Assembly: GCF_000718775.1 (NCBI RefSeq)
Contig: NZ_JOCB01000014.1
Span: forward strand, 1 to 64,000
Length of the DNA stretch: 64,000 nt
Origin: Streptomyces sp. NRRL S-31
GTDB taxonomy: Bacteria; Actinomycetota; Actinomycetes; Streptomycetales; Streptomycetaceae
Direction of reading: 5' to 3'
In this document: positions 54,814-63,821 of the stretch, one piece after another
How positions within the stretch are numbered: the stretch's first letter is position 1
Layout of the letters: the number at the start of each line of letters is the position of its first letter
Notes under the pieces: generated by a model
The model's input: only the letters and a program-made list of their open reading frames with translations
Told to the model about the DNA's origin: nothing
Database searches by the model: none
Translations under genes and position numbers: made by a program

Positions 54814-55674
54814 TCAGTCCTGGTGGACCACGTTCCGGCCGGGGCCGCCGGAGAGGGTGTCGCGGCCCGGACCGCCGTAGAGCCGGTCGTCGCCGCTGTT
54901 GCCGTACAGCGTGTCGTCGCCGCTGTTGCCGTACAGGACGTCGTTGCCCTTGCCGCCGTACAGGACGTCGGCGCCGGCGCCGCCGGTGATCGTGTCCTTG
55001 CCGTCGTCGCCGGACAGGTCCTGGGAGCCGGCACCGCCGTGCAGCGTGTCGTCGCCCTTGCCGCCCCGCACGATGTTGTCGCCGCCGCTCGCGTTGATCG
55101 TGTCGTCGCCGTCGCCGCCCCAGGCCAGGCCCAGCCTGCCGACGGTGATGGTGTCGTTGCCCGCGTCACCCGACACGTAGGCGCCGTCGAGGCGGCCGGA
55201 GTCGGTCGCCTTGTCGTTGCCGGCGCCGAGCGACATTTGTGCGTAGGAGTACACCTGGTCGGTGGCGTTCTTGTAGGTGACCGTGTCGTCGCGGTCGCCG
55301 AGGTTCACGACCAGGGCGGCGTAGGGGTCCTGGCTGTCCACGCGGGTCACCGTGCAGGAGACCTTCGTGTGGTCGGCGGCGACGGGGTGGCCGCAGTCGT
55401 GCCCCGCCCTGACCGGCACGACGTCGTCGATCACATAGGTGATGCCCGCGCGGTCCGCGGTCAGCGACGCGGTGACGGCGGCCTTGTTGGTCTGGCCGGG
55501 AGCGGCCTGGTAGGTGAGCTGCCAGTCGTAGCCGTTGACCTCGGCGGTGGCCGGCGCGGTGGCGGCGCCGGCCGTACCGGCCAGGGTGAGCGGTGCGGCC
55601 AGGACCGTGCCGAGGACCAGCGTCGCGGCCGAGACGGCGCGGGTCGTGCGGCGGCGGACGGGACGAGGAAGCAT
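54814..55674 (-). CDS. Secreted RTX-like calcium-binding repeat protein
   Basis: The 286-residue protein has a signal peptide (about 1-37, ending [12 protein letters not shown]), a mid-domain with two cysteines ([15 protein letters not shown]), and at about 150-280 a series of RTX nonapeptides such as [27 protein letters not shown] and GGPGRDTLS. These form calcium-binding beta-rolls. A type I secretion system is not needed in Gram-positives and none is adjacent. The function may be adhesion or cell-surface structure. It is divergent from the LURP-one-like gene. Confidence 0.88.
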   Translation of the reverse strand: MLPRPVRRRTTRAVSAATLVLGTVLAAPLTLAGTAGAATAPATAEVNGYDWQLTYQAAPGQTNKAAVTASLTADRAGITYVIDDVVPVRAGHDCGHPVAADHTKVSCTVTRVDSQDPYAALVVNLGDRDDTVTYKNATDQVYSYAQMSLGAGNDKATDSGRLDGAYVSGDAGNDTITVGRLGLAWGGDGDDTINASGGDNIVRGGKGDDTLHGGAGSQDLSGDDGKDTITGGAGADVLYGGKGNDVLYGNSGDDTLYGNSGDDRLYGGPGRDTLSGGPGRNVVHQD

Positions 55675-55869
55675 GGACGAAACCTCCGGGAGGACGTGCG
55701 AAGTCGTACGTCTTGCGTCACGTCCGACCCGGCGCCCGCCCGTTTGGTTGGGCGATTCGCCCGCCCCCGCGCGAAGTTCACCCGCGCGACACCCCGGCGT
55801 CCCGTGGACTGCGGTGTCCGGTCAGGTCCCGGCCGCCGCTCCGTGACGTTCGGCCGGCGCCGGGGAAGC

Positions 55870-56373
55870 ATGGTCCGTATGAGATTCCTCGTACGCGACC
55901 GGATCCTCGGTATCGGTGACGACTGGTGGATCGAGGACGAGCACGGCCGGAAGGTCTTCCTCGTCGACGGCAAGGCGATGCGCCTGCGGGACACCTTCGA
56001 GCTGAAGGACGCCCAGGGGCGGGTGCTGATCGACATCCACCAGAAGATGTTCGCCCTGCGCGACACCATGGTGATCGAACGGGACGGCGAGGCCCTGGCC
56101 AGGATCAAGCGCAAGCGGCTGTCCCTGCTGCGCAACCACTACCGGGTCTCGCTGGTGGACGGGACCGGACTCGACGTCAGCGGCAGGATTCTGGACCGCG
56201 AGTTCGCCGTTGAGTACGACGGCGAACTCCTCGCGGTGATCTCCCGGCGCTGGCTGACCCTGCGCGACACCTACGGCGTGGACGTCGTACGGGAGGACGC
56301 CGACCCGGCGCTGCTGATCGCCGTGGCGGTGTGCGTGATCCACCTCGCCGAGAAGGAGGGCGAGGAGGACTGA
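55870..56373 (+). CDS. LURP-one-related (Tubby-C-like) protein
   Basis: The 167-residue protein has the LURP-one/Tubby-C beta-barrel sequence pattern: GIGDDWWIEDEHGRKVFLVD near the start, LRDTFELKDAQGRVLIDI, ALRDTMVIERDGEALARIK and LLRNHYRVSLVDG. A last hydrophobic helix (ALLIAVAVCVIHLAEK) is the usual C-terminal helix of this fold and not a membrane anchor. The function in bacteria is unknown. The start is ATG at 55870 with GGGGAA upstream; ATG at 55879 is an alternative. Confidence 0.82.
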   Translation: MVRMRFLVRDRILGIGDDWWIEDEHGRKVFLVDGKAMRLRDTFELKDAQGRVLIDIHQKMFALRDTMVIERDGEALARIKRKRLSLLRNHYRVSLVDGTGLDVSGRILDREFAVEYDGELLAVISRRWLTLRDTYGVDVVREDADPALLIAVAVCVIHLAEKEGEED

Positions 56374-56413
56374 CCGGGCCGGAAGGACCCGCCGGGCCGG
56401 CCGCGCGGAGGTC

Positions 56414-57238
56414 TCAGCCGCGGCGCCGGGGCGTCCCCAGGCCCAGGACCCGGTCCTTCAGCGCCGGGAACTGTTCGCGGGTCGCGGCCGTCTTCGCCGG
56501 GTCGAGGTCGACCGTGAGGACTTCCTCGCCGGCGCCGGCCTGCCCGAGCACCTCGCCCCACGGATCCACCACGATCGAGTGACCCGCCTGCGGAACTCCG
56601 GCGTGGGTCCCGGCCGTTCCACAGGCGAGCACGAACGCCTGGTTCTCCACCGCCCGTGCCTGGGCCAGCAGCGTCCAGTGCGCCCGTCGCCGCTCGGGCC
56701 AGCCCGCCGGGATCACCAGCGTCTCGGCGCCGGCGTCGACCAGCGCGCGGAAGAGTTCGGGGAAACGGAGGTCGTAGCAGGTGGCCACGCCGAGCGTGGT
56801 ACCGGGCAGCCGGACCGTCACCAGGTCCCGGCCGGCGCCCATCAGCACGGCCTCGCCCTTGTCGAAGCCGAAGCGGTGGATCTTGCGGTAGGCAGCGGCC
56901 AGTTCACCGGAGGGGGAGAAGATGAGAGACGTGTTGTAGAGCGGGCCGTCCTGCGTGGCGGAGCCGTTGCCGGAGGGCGCCCTCTCGGGGATGGAGCCTG
57001 CGTGCAGCCACACGCCCGCGTCGCTCGCCGCCTCGGCCATCGCCTCGTACGTCGGTCCGCGGAGCGGCTCGGCCTCGGGACCGAACCGCTCGTAGGCGAA
57101 GGCACCGGTGGTCCACAGCTCGGGCAGGACGACGAGGTCGGCCCCGCGCTGCTCCCGCACCAGCGCGGCCACGCGGCGCCGCCGGGAGCCGACCGGTTCG
57201 TCCTCGTCCACGGCGATCTGGATCAGCGAGGCGCGCAC
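56414..57238 (-). CDS. Carbon-nitrogen hydrolase (nitrilase superfamily)
   Basis: The 274-residue enzyme has the complete catalytic triad: Glu40 in DLVVLPELWTTGAF, Lys119 in AAAYRKIHRFGFDKGE and Cys154 in VATCYDLRFPELFRALVD. The family hydrolyses amides, for example omega-amidase or deaminated glutathione amidase; this sequence is closest in pattern to omega-amidase/Nit-like members. The GTG at 57238 has GGTGG upstream; the longer frame from 57289 has no better site. It is divergent from the mycothiol-type gene. Confidence 0.9.
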   Translation of the reverse strand: MRASLIQIAVDEDEPVGSRRRRVAALVREQRGADLVVLPELWTTGAFAYERFGPEAEPLRGPTYEAMAEAASDAGVWLHAGSIPERAPSGNGSATQDGPLYNTSLIFSPSGELAAAYRKIHRFGFDKGEAVLMGAGRDLVTVRLPGTTLGVATCYDLRFPELFRALVDAGAETLVIPAGWPERRRAHWTLLAQARAVENQAFVLACGTAGTHAGVPQAGHSIVVDPWGEVLGQAGAGEEVLTVDLDPAKTAATREQFPALKDRVLGLGTPRRRG

Positions 57239-57422
57239 ACTACCACCGTCCTGGCATTGAAGTCGTCCACACGGGCCTACGATCGTCACACGAAAGCACT
57301 GCCGGGGTGCCTTTCAGCAGCGTAACTTAGCCTCTCAAGACACCCGCCGCAGTGCAGCCGCCGTCCGCCAGGCAACGCCGCCACCACCTGCCCGTGTACC
57401 GACCGCCGAGGGGTCCCGTTCC

Positions 57423-58247
57423 GTGAGTCTGCATCCCACCCTCCAGCCCTACGCCGACGCCTGGACGCACTCCATCGAAGCGATATCCGAGATGGTGCAG
57501 TCGCTCGTCGAGGGCGAGTGGAACCGGCGGACCCCGTGCCCCGGCTGGTCGGTGCGGGACGTCGTGTCCCATGTCATCGGCATGGACAGCGAGATGCTCG
57601 GCGACCCGCGCCCCATCCACGCCCTGCCGCGCGACCTCTTCCACGTCACCACCGAGCACCAGCGCTACATGGAGATGCAGGTCGACGTCCGCCGCCACCA
57701 CACGGCGCCGGAGATGACGGCCGAGCTGGAGTACACGGTGATCCGCCGCAACCGCCAGCTGCGCAACGAGTCCCGGGACCCCGGCACCCTCGTGCGGGGC
57801 CCGTTCGGCAAGGAGATCACCCTGGAACAGGCCTACCGGATGCGGGCCTTCGACGTGTGGGTGCACGAGCAGGACCTGCGGACGGCGCTCGGCCGTCCCG
57901 GCAACCTGGACTCGCCGGGCGCGTACGTCGCCCGCGACGTCCTGCTGGAGGCGCTGCCGAAGGTGGTGGCGCGGGACGCGGACGCCCCGCGCAGCTCGGC
58001 GATCGTGTTCGACGTGCACGGCCCGGTGGAGTTCCTGCGCACCGTCCGCGTGGACATCCAGGGCCGCGGCACCGTGGAGACCGCCCCCGCCCTCGGCCCG
58101 GCCGCCACCCTCTCCCTCGACTGGGAGACCTATGTCCGCCTGGCCTGCGGACGGGTCGGCCCGGAGGCGGTGGCGGACCGGGTGAAGACGGAGGGCGACC
58201 AGGACCTGGCGGCGGCGATCCTGCGGAACTTCGCGGTGACGCCGTAA
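57423..58247 (+). CDS. Maleylpyruvate isomerase-family mycothiol-dependent enzyme
   Basis: The 274-residue protein has the mycothiol-dependent MDMPI N-terminal DinB-like domain: an early WTHSIEAISEMVQSLVEGEW helix, the RTPCPGWSVRDVVSHVIGMD signature with the metal-ligand histidine, and a later RMRAFDVWVHEQDLRTALGR segment with the other histidine ligand. A C-terminal alpha/beta domain follows (about 185-274). Members use mycothiol, the actinobacterial thiol, for isomerisation or detoxification; the substrate is unknown. The start is GTG with no strong SD sequence. Confidence 0.88.
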   Translation: MSLHPTLQPYADAWTHSIEAISEMVQSLVEGEWNRRTPCPGWSVRDVVSHVIGMDSEMLGDPRPIHALPRDLFHVTTEHQRYMEMQVDVRRHHTAPEMTAELEYTVIRRNRQLRNESRDPGTLVRGPFGKEITLEQAYRMRAFDVWVHEQDLRTALGRPGNLDSPGAYVARDVLLEALPKVVARDADAPRSSAIVFDVHGPVEFLRTVRVDIQGRGTVETAPALGPAATLSLDWETYVRLACGRVGPEAVADRVKTEGDQDLAAAILRNFAVTP

Positions 58248-58287
58248 CGCGACGGGCGGCCGGCGCCTCGCGGGCGCGCGGTGCGGC

Positions 58288-59601
58288 TCAGGCCGCGGGC
58301 ACGTGGACCGTCTCCACCCGGCTGGCGACCAGCCGTTCCCGCTCCCGCCGGGCCGCCCGCCCGCGCAGCCGCAGGATCTGGCTGACGCCGAGCGCCTGGA
58401 GGACGAAGACCGCCGAGAAGGCCACGGTGTAGTCGTCGCCGGTCGCGTCGAGCAGCACACCGATCGCGAACAGCGTGGTCATGGAGGCGATGAAGCCGCC
58501 CATGTTGGTGATGCCGGACGCCGTGCCCTGCCGCTCCGGCGGGTTGGCCGGCCGGGCGAAGTCGAAGCCGAGCATCGACGCCGGTCCGCAGGCGCCGAGC
58601 ACGGTGCAGAGCACCAGCAGCAGCCCCATGGGCGCGTGCGGCGCGGGGTACGCCAGCGTCGCCGCCCACAGCAGCGCGGTGGCGCCCACGGTGCCCAGGG
58701 CCAGCGGCAGCCGGGCCGCGTGGTGCCGGGCGACGATCTGGCCGTAGACCAGGCCGACCACCATGTTGGACAGGACGACCAGGGTGAGCAGTTCGCCGGC
58801 CGTGGCACGGCTGAGGCCCTGGGCCTCGACCAGGAACGGCAGGCCCCACAGCAGCAGGAACACCATCGCCGGGAACTGGGTGGTGAAGTGCACCCACATC
58901 CCGAGGCGGGTGCCCGGTTCCCGCCAGGAGGCGGCGATCTGCCGGCGGACGTAGGCGGCGCCCCGGTGCGGGGACGGCTCCGGCTCCTGTCCCTCGGGGT
59001 GGTCCTTGAGGAACAGCAGGGTCAGGACCAGGACGACGACGCCGGCGAGCGCGCTGCCCGCGAACGCCGGGGTCCAGCCGACGCCGTGCAGCAGCCGGGC
59101 CAGGACCAGGGTGGAGACCAGGTTGCCGGCCATGCCGACCAGTCCGGCGAGCTGGGCGACCAGCGGACCGCGCCGGGCCGGGAACCAGTGGGTGCCGAGC
59201 CGCAGCACGCTGATGAAGGTCATCGCGTCGCCACAGCCGAGCAGGGCCCGGGAGGCGAGGGCGGTGCCGTAGGTGGGGGAGAAGGCGAAGCCGAGCTGCC
59301 CCGCGGTGAACAGCACCGCCCCGATGCTCAGCACCTTCTTGGTGCCGAGCTGGTCGACCAGCAGGCCGACGGGTATCTGCATGCCCGCGTAGACCAGCAG
59401 CTGGAGTATGGAGAACGTCGAGAGGGCGGAGGCGTTCACATGGAAGCGGTCGGCCGCGTCGAGGCCGGCCACCCCCAGGGACGTACGGAAGATGACGGCG
59501 ACGAAGTAGACGGCCACGCCGATGGACCACACGGCGACGGCCCGGCGTCCGCCCGGGGGGTCGCCCGGAAGGGTGGCGGCGTTGCGCACCGGAGCGCTCA
59601 T
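58288..59601 (-). CDS. MFS transporter
   Basis: The 437-residue protein has twelve predicted transmembrane helices. The family loop between helices 2 and 3 reads GLLVDQLGTKKVLSIGAVLF. Its closest general type is the metabolite:H+ symporter/nitrate-nitrite porter-like group. The substrate is not predicted. The ATG overlaps the stop of the GntR gene upstream as ATGA, so the pair is co-transcribed and co-translated, and the GntR protein probably controls it. Confidence 0.9.
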   Translation of the reverse strand: MSAPVRNAATLPGDPPGGRRAVAVWSIGVAVYFVAVIFRTSLGVAGLDAADRFHVNASALSTFSILQLLVYAGMQIPVGLLVDQLGTKKVLSIGAVLFTAGQLGFAFSPTYGTALASRALLGCGDAMTFISVLRLGTHWFPARRGPLVAQLAGLVGMAGNLVSTLVLARLLHGVGWTPAFAGSALAGVVVLVLTLLFLKDHPEGQEPEPSPHRGAAYVRRQIAASWREPGTRLGMWVHFTTQFPAMVFLLLWGLPFLVEAQGLSRATAGELLTLVVLSNMVVGLVYGQIVARHHAARLPLALGTVGATALLWAATLAYPAPHAPMGLLLVLCTVLGACGPASMLGFDFARPANPPERQGTASGITNMGGFIASMTTLFAIGVLLDATGDDYTVAFSAVFVLQALGVSQILRLRGRAARRERERLVASRVETVHVPAA

Positions 59602-60272
59602 CGGACCTCACCCCGCGCCAGGTGCGAGAACCAGCTGACGTGCCGGTGCACGACGCCGACGGCCGCTTCCGCGTCCCCGGCCCGCAGCGCGTCCAGGATC
59701 TCCTCGTGCTCGGCGAGCGTCTTGGCGATCCGGTCGGGGTGGGAGTGCATGACGGCGACACCCATCCGCAGCTGGCGGTCGCGCAGTTGGTCGTAGAGCC
59801 GGGAGAGGATCTCGTTGCCCCCACTGCGCACGATCTCGGCGTGGAAGCAGCGGTCGGTGACCGCGGCGGCGGCCAGGTCACCGGCGGCGGCCTGCGCCTT
59901 CTGCTGCTCCAGCAGCGCGGTCAGCCGCTCCAGCAGGTCCGGCGGGGCGGGGACGGCCTTGCGGGCCGCGTGCTCCTCCACCAGCAGCCGGGTCTCCACC
60001 ACGTCGGCGATCTCCTGCGCGGAGACCGGCAGGACCAGGGCGCCCTTCTTCGGGTAGAGCCGGATGAGGCCCTCGACCTCCAGCCGCAGCAGCGCCTCCC
60101 GTACGGGGGTGCGCGAGACGCCGACGGCCTCGGCCAGCTCGCCCTCGGTGAGCAGGGTGCCGCCCTGGTAACGGCGGTCGAGGACGCCCTGCTTGACGTG
60201 GGTGTAGACGCGATCGGCGGCGGGTGGCTGCTTGAGGGACTGCGGTGCTGGATGCTCGACGGCCGTTTTCAT
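59598..60272 (-). CDS. GntR-family regulator with FCD-type C-terminal domain
   Basis: The 224-residue protein has a GntR winged HTH at about 22-85 (VYTHVKQGVLDRRYQGGTLL; AVGVSRTPVREALLRLEVEG) and a helical FCD ligand-binding domain at about 95-215 (VVETRLLVEEHAARKA; FHAEIVRSGGNEILSRLYDQ). The FCD domain usually binds metal and organic-acid effectors. The ATG at 60272 has a weak SD but begins the conserved sequence. GTTGTATCTATC just upstream contains FCD-GntR half-site-like sequence, so autoregulation is likely. It is translationally coupled to the MFS gene. Confidence 0.9.
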   Translation of the reverse strand: MKTAVEHPAPQSLKQPPAADRVYTHVKQGVLDRRYQGGTLLTEGELAEAVGVSRTPVREALLRLEVEGLIRLYPKKGALVLPVSAQEIADVVETRLLVEEHAARKAVPAPPDLLERLTALLEQQKAQAAAGDLAAAAVTDRCFHAEIVRSGGNEILSRLYDQLRDRQLRMGVAVMHSHPDRIAKTLAEHEEILDALRAGDAEAAVGVVHRHVSWFSHLARGEVR

Positions 60273-60487
60273 GCCGACAGGATAGATACAACACGTACGC
60301 AAGTGGTGGCGCCGTCCATCATGCGGACCCCGGCGAATGTGACGCACACCTCTCTCCGCGGCTGCACAACCTTCTGTGCTACTTACGTGTCACACATGTG
60401 CGGCCCCCCTTCCGCTCTCACCTCAACTCGGCAGCCCTACAGGGCCATTCAAGACATTCGGGGTAGATCATTTTGATTACCGGCATT

Positions 60488-61375
60488 ATGGGCACCCGCC
60501 TTCGCAAAGCCGCCGCCGTCGCCGTCACCTCCGGCGCGCTCGCCGCCACCGGTGCCCTCACCGCGGCGCCCGCACAGGCCGTCACCGCGCCCTCGATCGT
60601 GGCCAAGGGCGGGTACCTCATGAACAACGGGAACAGCTCGACGCTGTTCACGAAGCAGGCCGACACGCGGCTCGCCACCGGTTCCACCACCAAGATCATG
60701 ACCGCCAAGGTCGTGCTCGCGCAGTCGAACCTCAACCTGGACACCAAGGTCACGATCCAGAAGGCGTACAGCGACTACGTCGTCAAGAACAACGCCTCCC
60801 AGGCGCACCTGATCGTCGGTGACAAGGTGACCGTCCGCCAGCTGCTGTACGGTCTGATGCTGCCGTCCGGCTGCGACGCCGCCTACGCGCTCGCCGACAA
60901 GTACGGTTCCGGCTCCACCCGCGACGCGCGCGTGAAGAGCTTCATCGGCAAGATGAACACCGCCGCGAAGAACCTGGGTCTGAAGAACACCCACTTCGAC
61001 TCCTTCGACGGCATCGGCAACGGCACCAACTACTCGACGCCGCGCGACCTGACGAAGATTGCCAGCAGCGCGATGAAGAACTCCACGTTCCGTACGGTCG
61101 TCAAGACGAAGTCGTACACCGCCAAGACGCAGACCAAGTCGGGCGGCACCCGCACGATGGCCCCGTGGACCAACACCAACGGGCTGCTCAGCAGCTACAG
61201 CGGGACCATCGGCGTGAAGACCGGCTCCGGTCCGGAGGCCAAGTACTGCCTGGTCTTCGCCGCGACCCGGAACGGCAAGACGGTCATCGGCACCGTCCTC
61301 GCCTCCTCCTCCATCACCCAGCGTGAGACGGACGCGAAGAAGCTGCTCAACTACGGCTTCTCCCGCCTCGGCTGA
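60488..61375 (+). CDS. Serine-type D-Ala-D-Ala carboxypeptidase (S11, penicillin-binding)
   Basis: The 295-residue secreted enzyme has a Sec signal peptide (about 1-31, TAAPAQA-VTAP) and the three S11 motifs: SxxK as STTK at 66-69, SxN as SGC at 127-129, and KTG at 244-246. The Cys in SGC (instead of Asn) is a recurrent Streptomyces variant. It should trim D-Ala from peptidoglycan stem peptides. The ATG at 60488 has no clear SD; a TTG at 60473 with GGGG upstream could be the true start. The gene is followed by a strong hairpin. Confidence 0.9.
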   Translation: MGTRLRKAAAVAVTSGALAATGALTAAPAQAVTAPSIVAKGGYLMNNGNSSTLFTKQADTRLATGSTTKIMTAKVVLAQSNLNLDTKVTIQKAYSDYVVKNNASQAHLIVGDKVTVRQLLYGLMLPSGCDAAYALADKYGSGSTRDARVKSFIGKMNTAAKNLGLKNTHFDSFDGIGNGTNYSTPRDLTKIASSAMKNSTFRTVVKTKSYTAKTQTKSGGTRTMAPWTNTNGLLSSYSGTIGVKTGSGPEAKYCLVFAATRNGKTVIGTVLASSSITQRETDAKKLLNYGFSRLG

Positions 61376-61390
61376 CCCCCGCACAGCCCG

Positions 61391-61421
61391 AAGGGCCCGC
61401 CGCGACCAGCGGCGGGCCCTT
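61391..61421. terminator. Perfect hairpin terminator between the carboxypeptidase and bkd genes
   Basis: AAGGGCCCGCCGC (61391-61403) pairs perfectly with 61409-61421 with a 5-base loop. The two genes converge here, so it can terminate both. Confidence 0.85.
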
Positions 61422-61450
61422 GCCGTTGCGTTCGGCTGACGACGGTGCCG

Positions 61451-62833
61451 TCAGGCCCAGGTGATCAGCCTCTTGGGCTGTTCCAGGACCGCCGCGACAT
61501 CCGCCAGGACCTTGGAGCCCAGCTCGCCGTCGACCAGGCGGTGGTCGAAACTGAGCGCCAGGGTGGTGACCTGACGCGGCTTCACCTTGCCCTTGTGCAC
61601 CCACGGCTGGAGCTTGATCGCGCCGACCGCGAGGATCGCCGACTCGCCCGGGTTGAGGAGCGGGGTGCCCGTGTCCACGCCGAAGACGCCGACGTTGGTG
61701 ATGGTCACCGTGCCGCCCTGCATCGCCGCGGGCGAGGTCTTGCCCTCCCGCGCCGTCGCCACCAGTTCGCCCAGCGCCTCGGCCAGCTGCGGGAGCGTCT
61801 TGGCGTGCGCGTCCTTGACGTTCGGGACGATCAGGCCACGGGGAGTGGCCGCCGCGATGCCCAGGTTCACGTAGTGCTTGAGCACGATCTCCTGGTTCGC
61901 CTCGTCCCAGGAGGCGTTGATGTCCGGGTTCCGCTTGATGGCGACCAGCAGGGCCTTGGCGATCAGCAGGAGCGGGTTGACCCGCAGTCCCTGCATGTCC
62001 TTGTCCTGCTTCAGCTCCTCGACCAGCTTCATCGTGCGGGTCACGTCGACCGTCACGAACTCGGTGACGTGCGGAGCCGTGAAGGCCGAGCCGACCATCG
62101 CCTGCGCGGTGGCCTTGCGGACGCCCTTGACCGGGAGGCGGGTCTCGCGCGCGGTGTCGTACGACGCCACGGGCGACGGGGCCGCGGGGGCGGCGGCCGG
62201 GGCGGCGGCCACGGGCGCGGCCGCGGCGTGGACGTCCTCCCGGGTGATCACACCGTCCGGGCCGGACGGGGTGACTGCCGCCAGGTCGACGCCCAGGTCC
62301 TTGGCGAGCTTGCGCACCGGGGGCTTGGCCAGCGGGCGGGACGTCCCGGTGCCCGCGCCGGCGTGCCCGTTCAGCTCCGTCCGGACCGCCTGCGCCGGCG
62401 CCGGAACGGTGACCTGGGGGCCCTTGCGCGGGCGCCGCTTGGTGGAGGTCGTCGCCACGCCGTACCCGACGAGGACCGGCTGCCGGCCCTCCGGTTTCGG
62501 CTCCGCCGGCTCCTCCTTCGGCCGGGCGGGCTCGGCCGCCGGCCGCTCGGCGGGGGCCTCCGGCGCGGCGGCACCGGCCACGGCCACCGCGATGATGGGC
62601 GTGCCCACGTCCACCGTGGTGCCCTCGGGGAAGTGCAGTTCGCGGACCACGCCGTCGTAGGGGATGGGGAGTTCCACCGCCGCCTTGGCGGTCTCCACCT
62701 CGCAGACGACCTGGCCGTCGGTGACGGTGTCACCCGGCTGGACGTACCACTTGAGGATCTCGGCCTCGGTGAGTCCCTCGCCCACGTCGGGCATCTTGAA
62801 CTCGCGTACGGACGCTTCCGTCATCGTCGTCAC
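61451..62833 (-). CDS. bkdC: Branched-chain 2-oxoacid dehydrogenase E2 (dihydrolipoyl acyltransferase)
   Basis: The 460-residue E2 component transfers acyl groups to CoA. It has one lipoyl domain (1-78) with the lipoylated Lys50 in VETAKAAVELP, an Ala/Pro-rich linker, a peripheral-subunit-binding domain (about 165-205, LAKDLGVDLAAVTPSGPDGV) and a catalytic domain (about 230-460) with SFDHRLVDG near the C-terminus. The Streptomyces bkd complex converts branched 2-oxoacids to primers for iso/anteiso fatty acids and some polyketides. The start is GTG at 62833 with AAAGG upstream; ATG 62824 is possible. It is 9 bases from the E1 beta gene. Confidence 0.93.
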   Translation of the reverse strand: MTTMTEASVREFKMPDVGEGLTEAEILKWYVQPGDTVTDGQVVCEVETAKAAVELPIPYDGVVRELHFPEGTTVDVGTPIIAVAVAGAAAPEAPAERPAAEPARPKEEPAEPKPEGRQPVLVGYGVATTSTKRRPRKGPQVTVPAPAQAVRTELNGHAGAGTGTSRPLAKPPVRKLAKDLGVDLAAVTPSGPDGVITREDVHAAAAPVAAAPAAAPAAPSPVASYDTARETRLPVKGVRKATAQAMVGSAFTAPHVTEFVTVDVTRTMKLVEELKQDKDMQGLRVNPLLLIAKALLVAIKRNPDINASWDEANQEIVLKHYVNLGIAAATPRGLIVPNVKDAHAKTLPQLAEALGELVATAREGKTSPAAMQGGTVTITNVGVFGVDTGTPLLNPGESAILAVGAIKLQPWVHKGKVKPRQVTTLALSFDHRLVDGELGSKVLADVAAVLEQPKRLITWA

Positions 62834-62842
62834 GGCCCTTTC

Positions 62843-63820
62843 TCAGTACGCCAGCGAGCGGTCGACGGCGTCGAGCACGCGGTCCAGGTCCGGCAGGTAC
62901 TCCTCCTCCAGCCGCGCCGGCGGGTACGGGGCGTGGTAGCCGCCGACCCGCAGGACCGGGGCCTCCAGGTGGTAGAAGCAGCGCTCGGTGATCCGCGCGG
63001 CGATCTCCGCGCCGGAGCCGAAGAACACCGGCGCCTCGTGCACCACGACCAGGCGGCGGGTCTTCTCCACCGACGCCTGGACGGCGTCGAAGTCGAGGGG
63101 GCTGACCGAGCGCAGGTCCAGGACCTCCAGGGACTTGCCCTCCTCGGCCGCCGCGTCCGCGACCTCCCGGCAGAGCTTCACCATCGGGCCGTAGGCGGCC
63201 AGGGTGAGGTCCGTGCCCTCGCGGACCACGCGCGCCTTGTGCAGCGGGGCCGGGATCGCCTCGGGGTCGACCTCGCCCTTGTCCCAGTAGCGCCGCTTGG
63301 GCTCGAAGTAGATCACCGGGTCGTCGCTCTGGATGGCCTGCTGCATCATCCAGTACGCGTCGGAGGAGTTGGACGGGCTGACCACCTTCAGGCCGGCCAC
63401 GTGCGCGAACAGCGCCTCGGGGGACTCGGAGTGGTGCTCGACCGCGCCGATGCCGCCGCCGTAGGGGATGCGGATGACGACCGGCAGCTTGACCTTGCCC
63501 AGGGAGCGGGCGTGCATCTTGGCGAGCTGGGTGACGATCTGGTCGTAGGCGGGGAAGACGAAGCCGTCGAACTGGATCTCCACCACCGGGCGGTAGCCGC
63601 GCAGGGCCAGGCCGATCGCGGTGCCGACGATGCCGGACTCGGCGAGCGGGGTGTCGATGACCCGGCTCTCGCCGAAGTCCTTCTGGAGGCCGTCCGTCAC
63701 CCGGAAGACACCGCCGAGCTTGCCGACGTCCTCGCCCATGACGAGGACCTTGGGGTCGGTGTCCAGCGCGCGGCGCAGCGACTCGTTGATGGCCTTGGCC
63801 ATCGCCATCTTCTCGGCCAT
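62843..63820 (-). CDS. bkdB: Branched-chain 2-oxoacid dehydrogenase E1 beta
   Basis: The 325-residue protein is the E1 beta subunit. Landmarks are MGEDVGKLGGVFRVTDGL near the N-terminus, IGLALRGYRPVVEIQFDG, PYGGGIGAVEHHSESPEALF and the transketolase C-domain DLRSVSPLDFDAVQASVEKT. With E1 alpha it decarboxylates branched 2-oxoacids using thiamine diphosphate. The ATG follows the E1 alpha stop after one base, so translation is coupled. Confidence 0.95.
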   Translation of the reverse strand: MAEKMAMAKAINESLRRALDTDPKVLVMGEDVGKLGGVFRVTDGLQKDFGESRVIDTPLAESGIVGTAIGLALRGYRPVVEIQFDGFVFPAYDQIVTQLAKMHARSLGKVKLPVVIRIPYGGGIGAVEHHSESPEALFAHVAGLKVVSPSNSSDAYWMMQQAIQSDDPVIYFEPKRRYWDKGEVDPEAIPAPLHKARVVREGTDLTLAAYGPMVKLCREVADAAAEEGKSLEVLDLRSVSPLDFDAVQASVEKTRRLVVVHEAPVFFGSGAEIAARITERCFYHLEAPVLRVGGYHAPYPPARLEEEYLPDLDRVLDAVDRSLAY

Positions 63821-63821
63821 C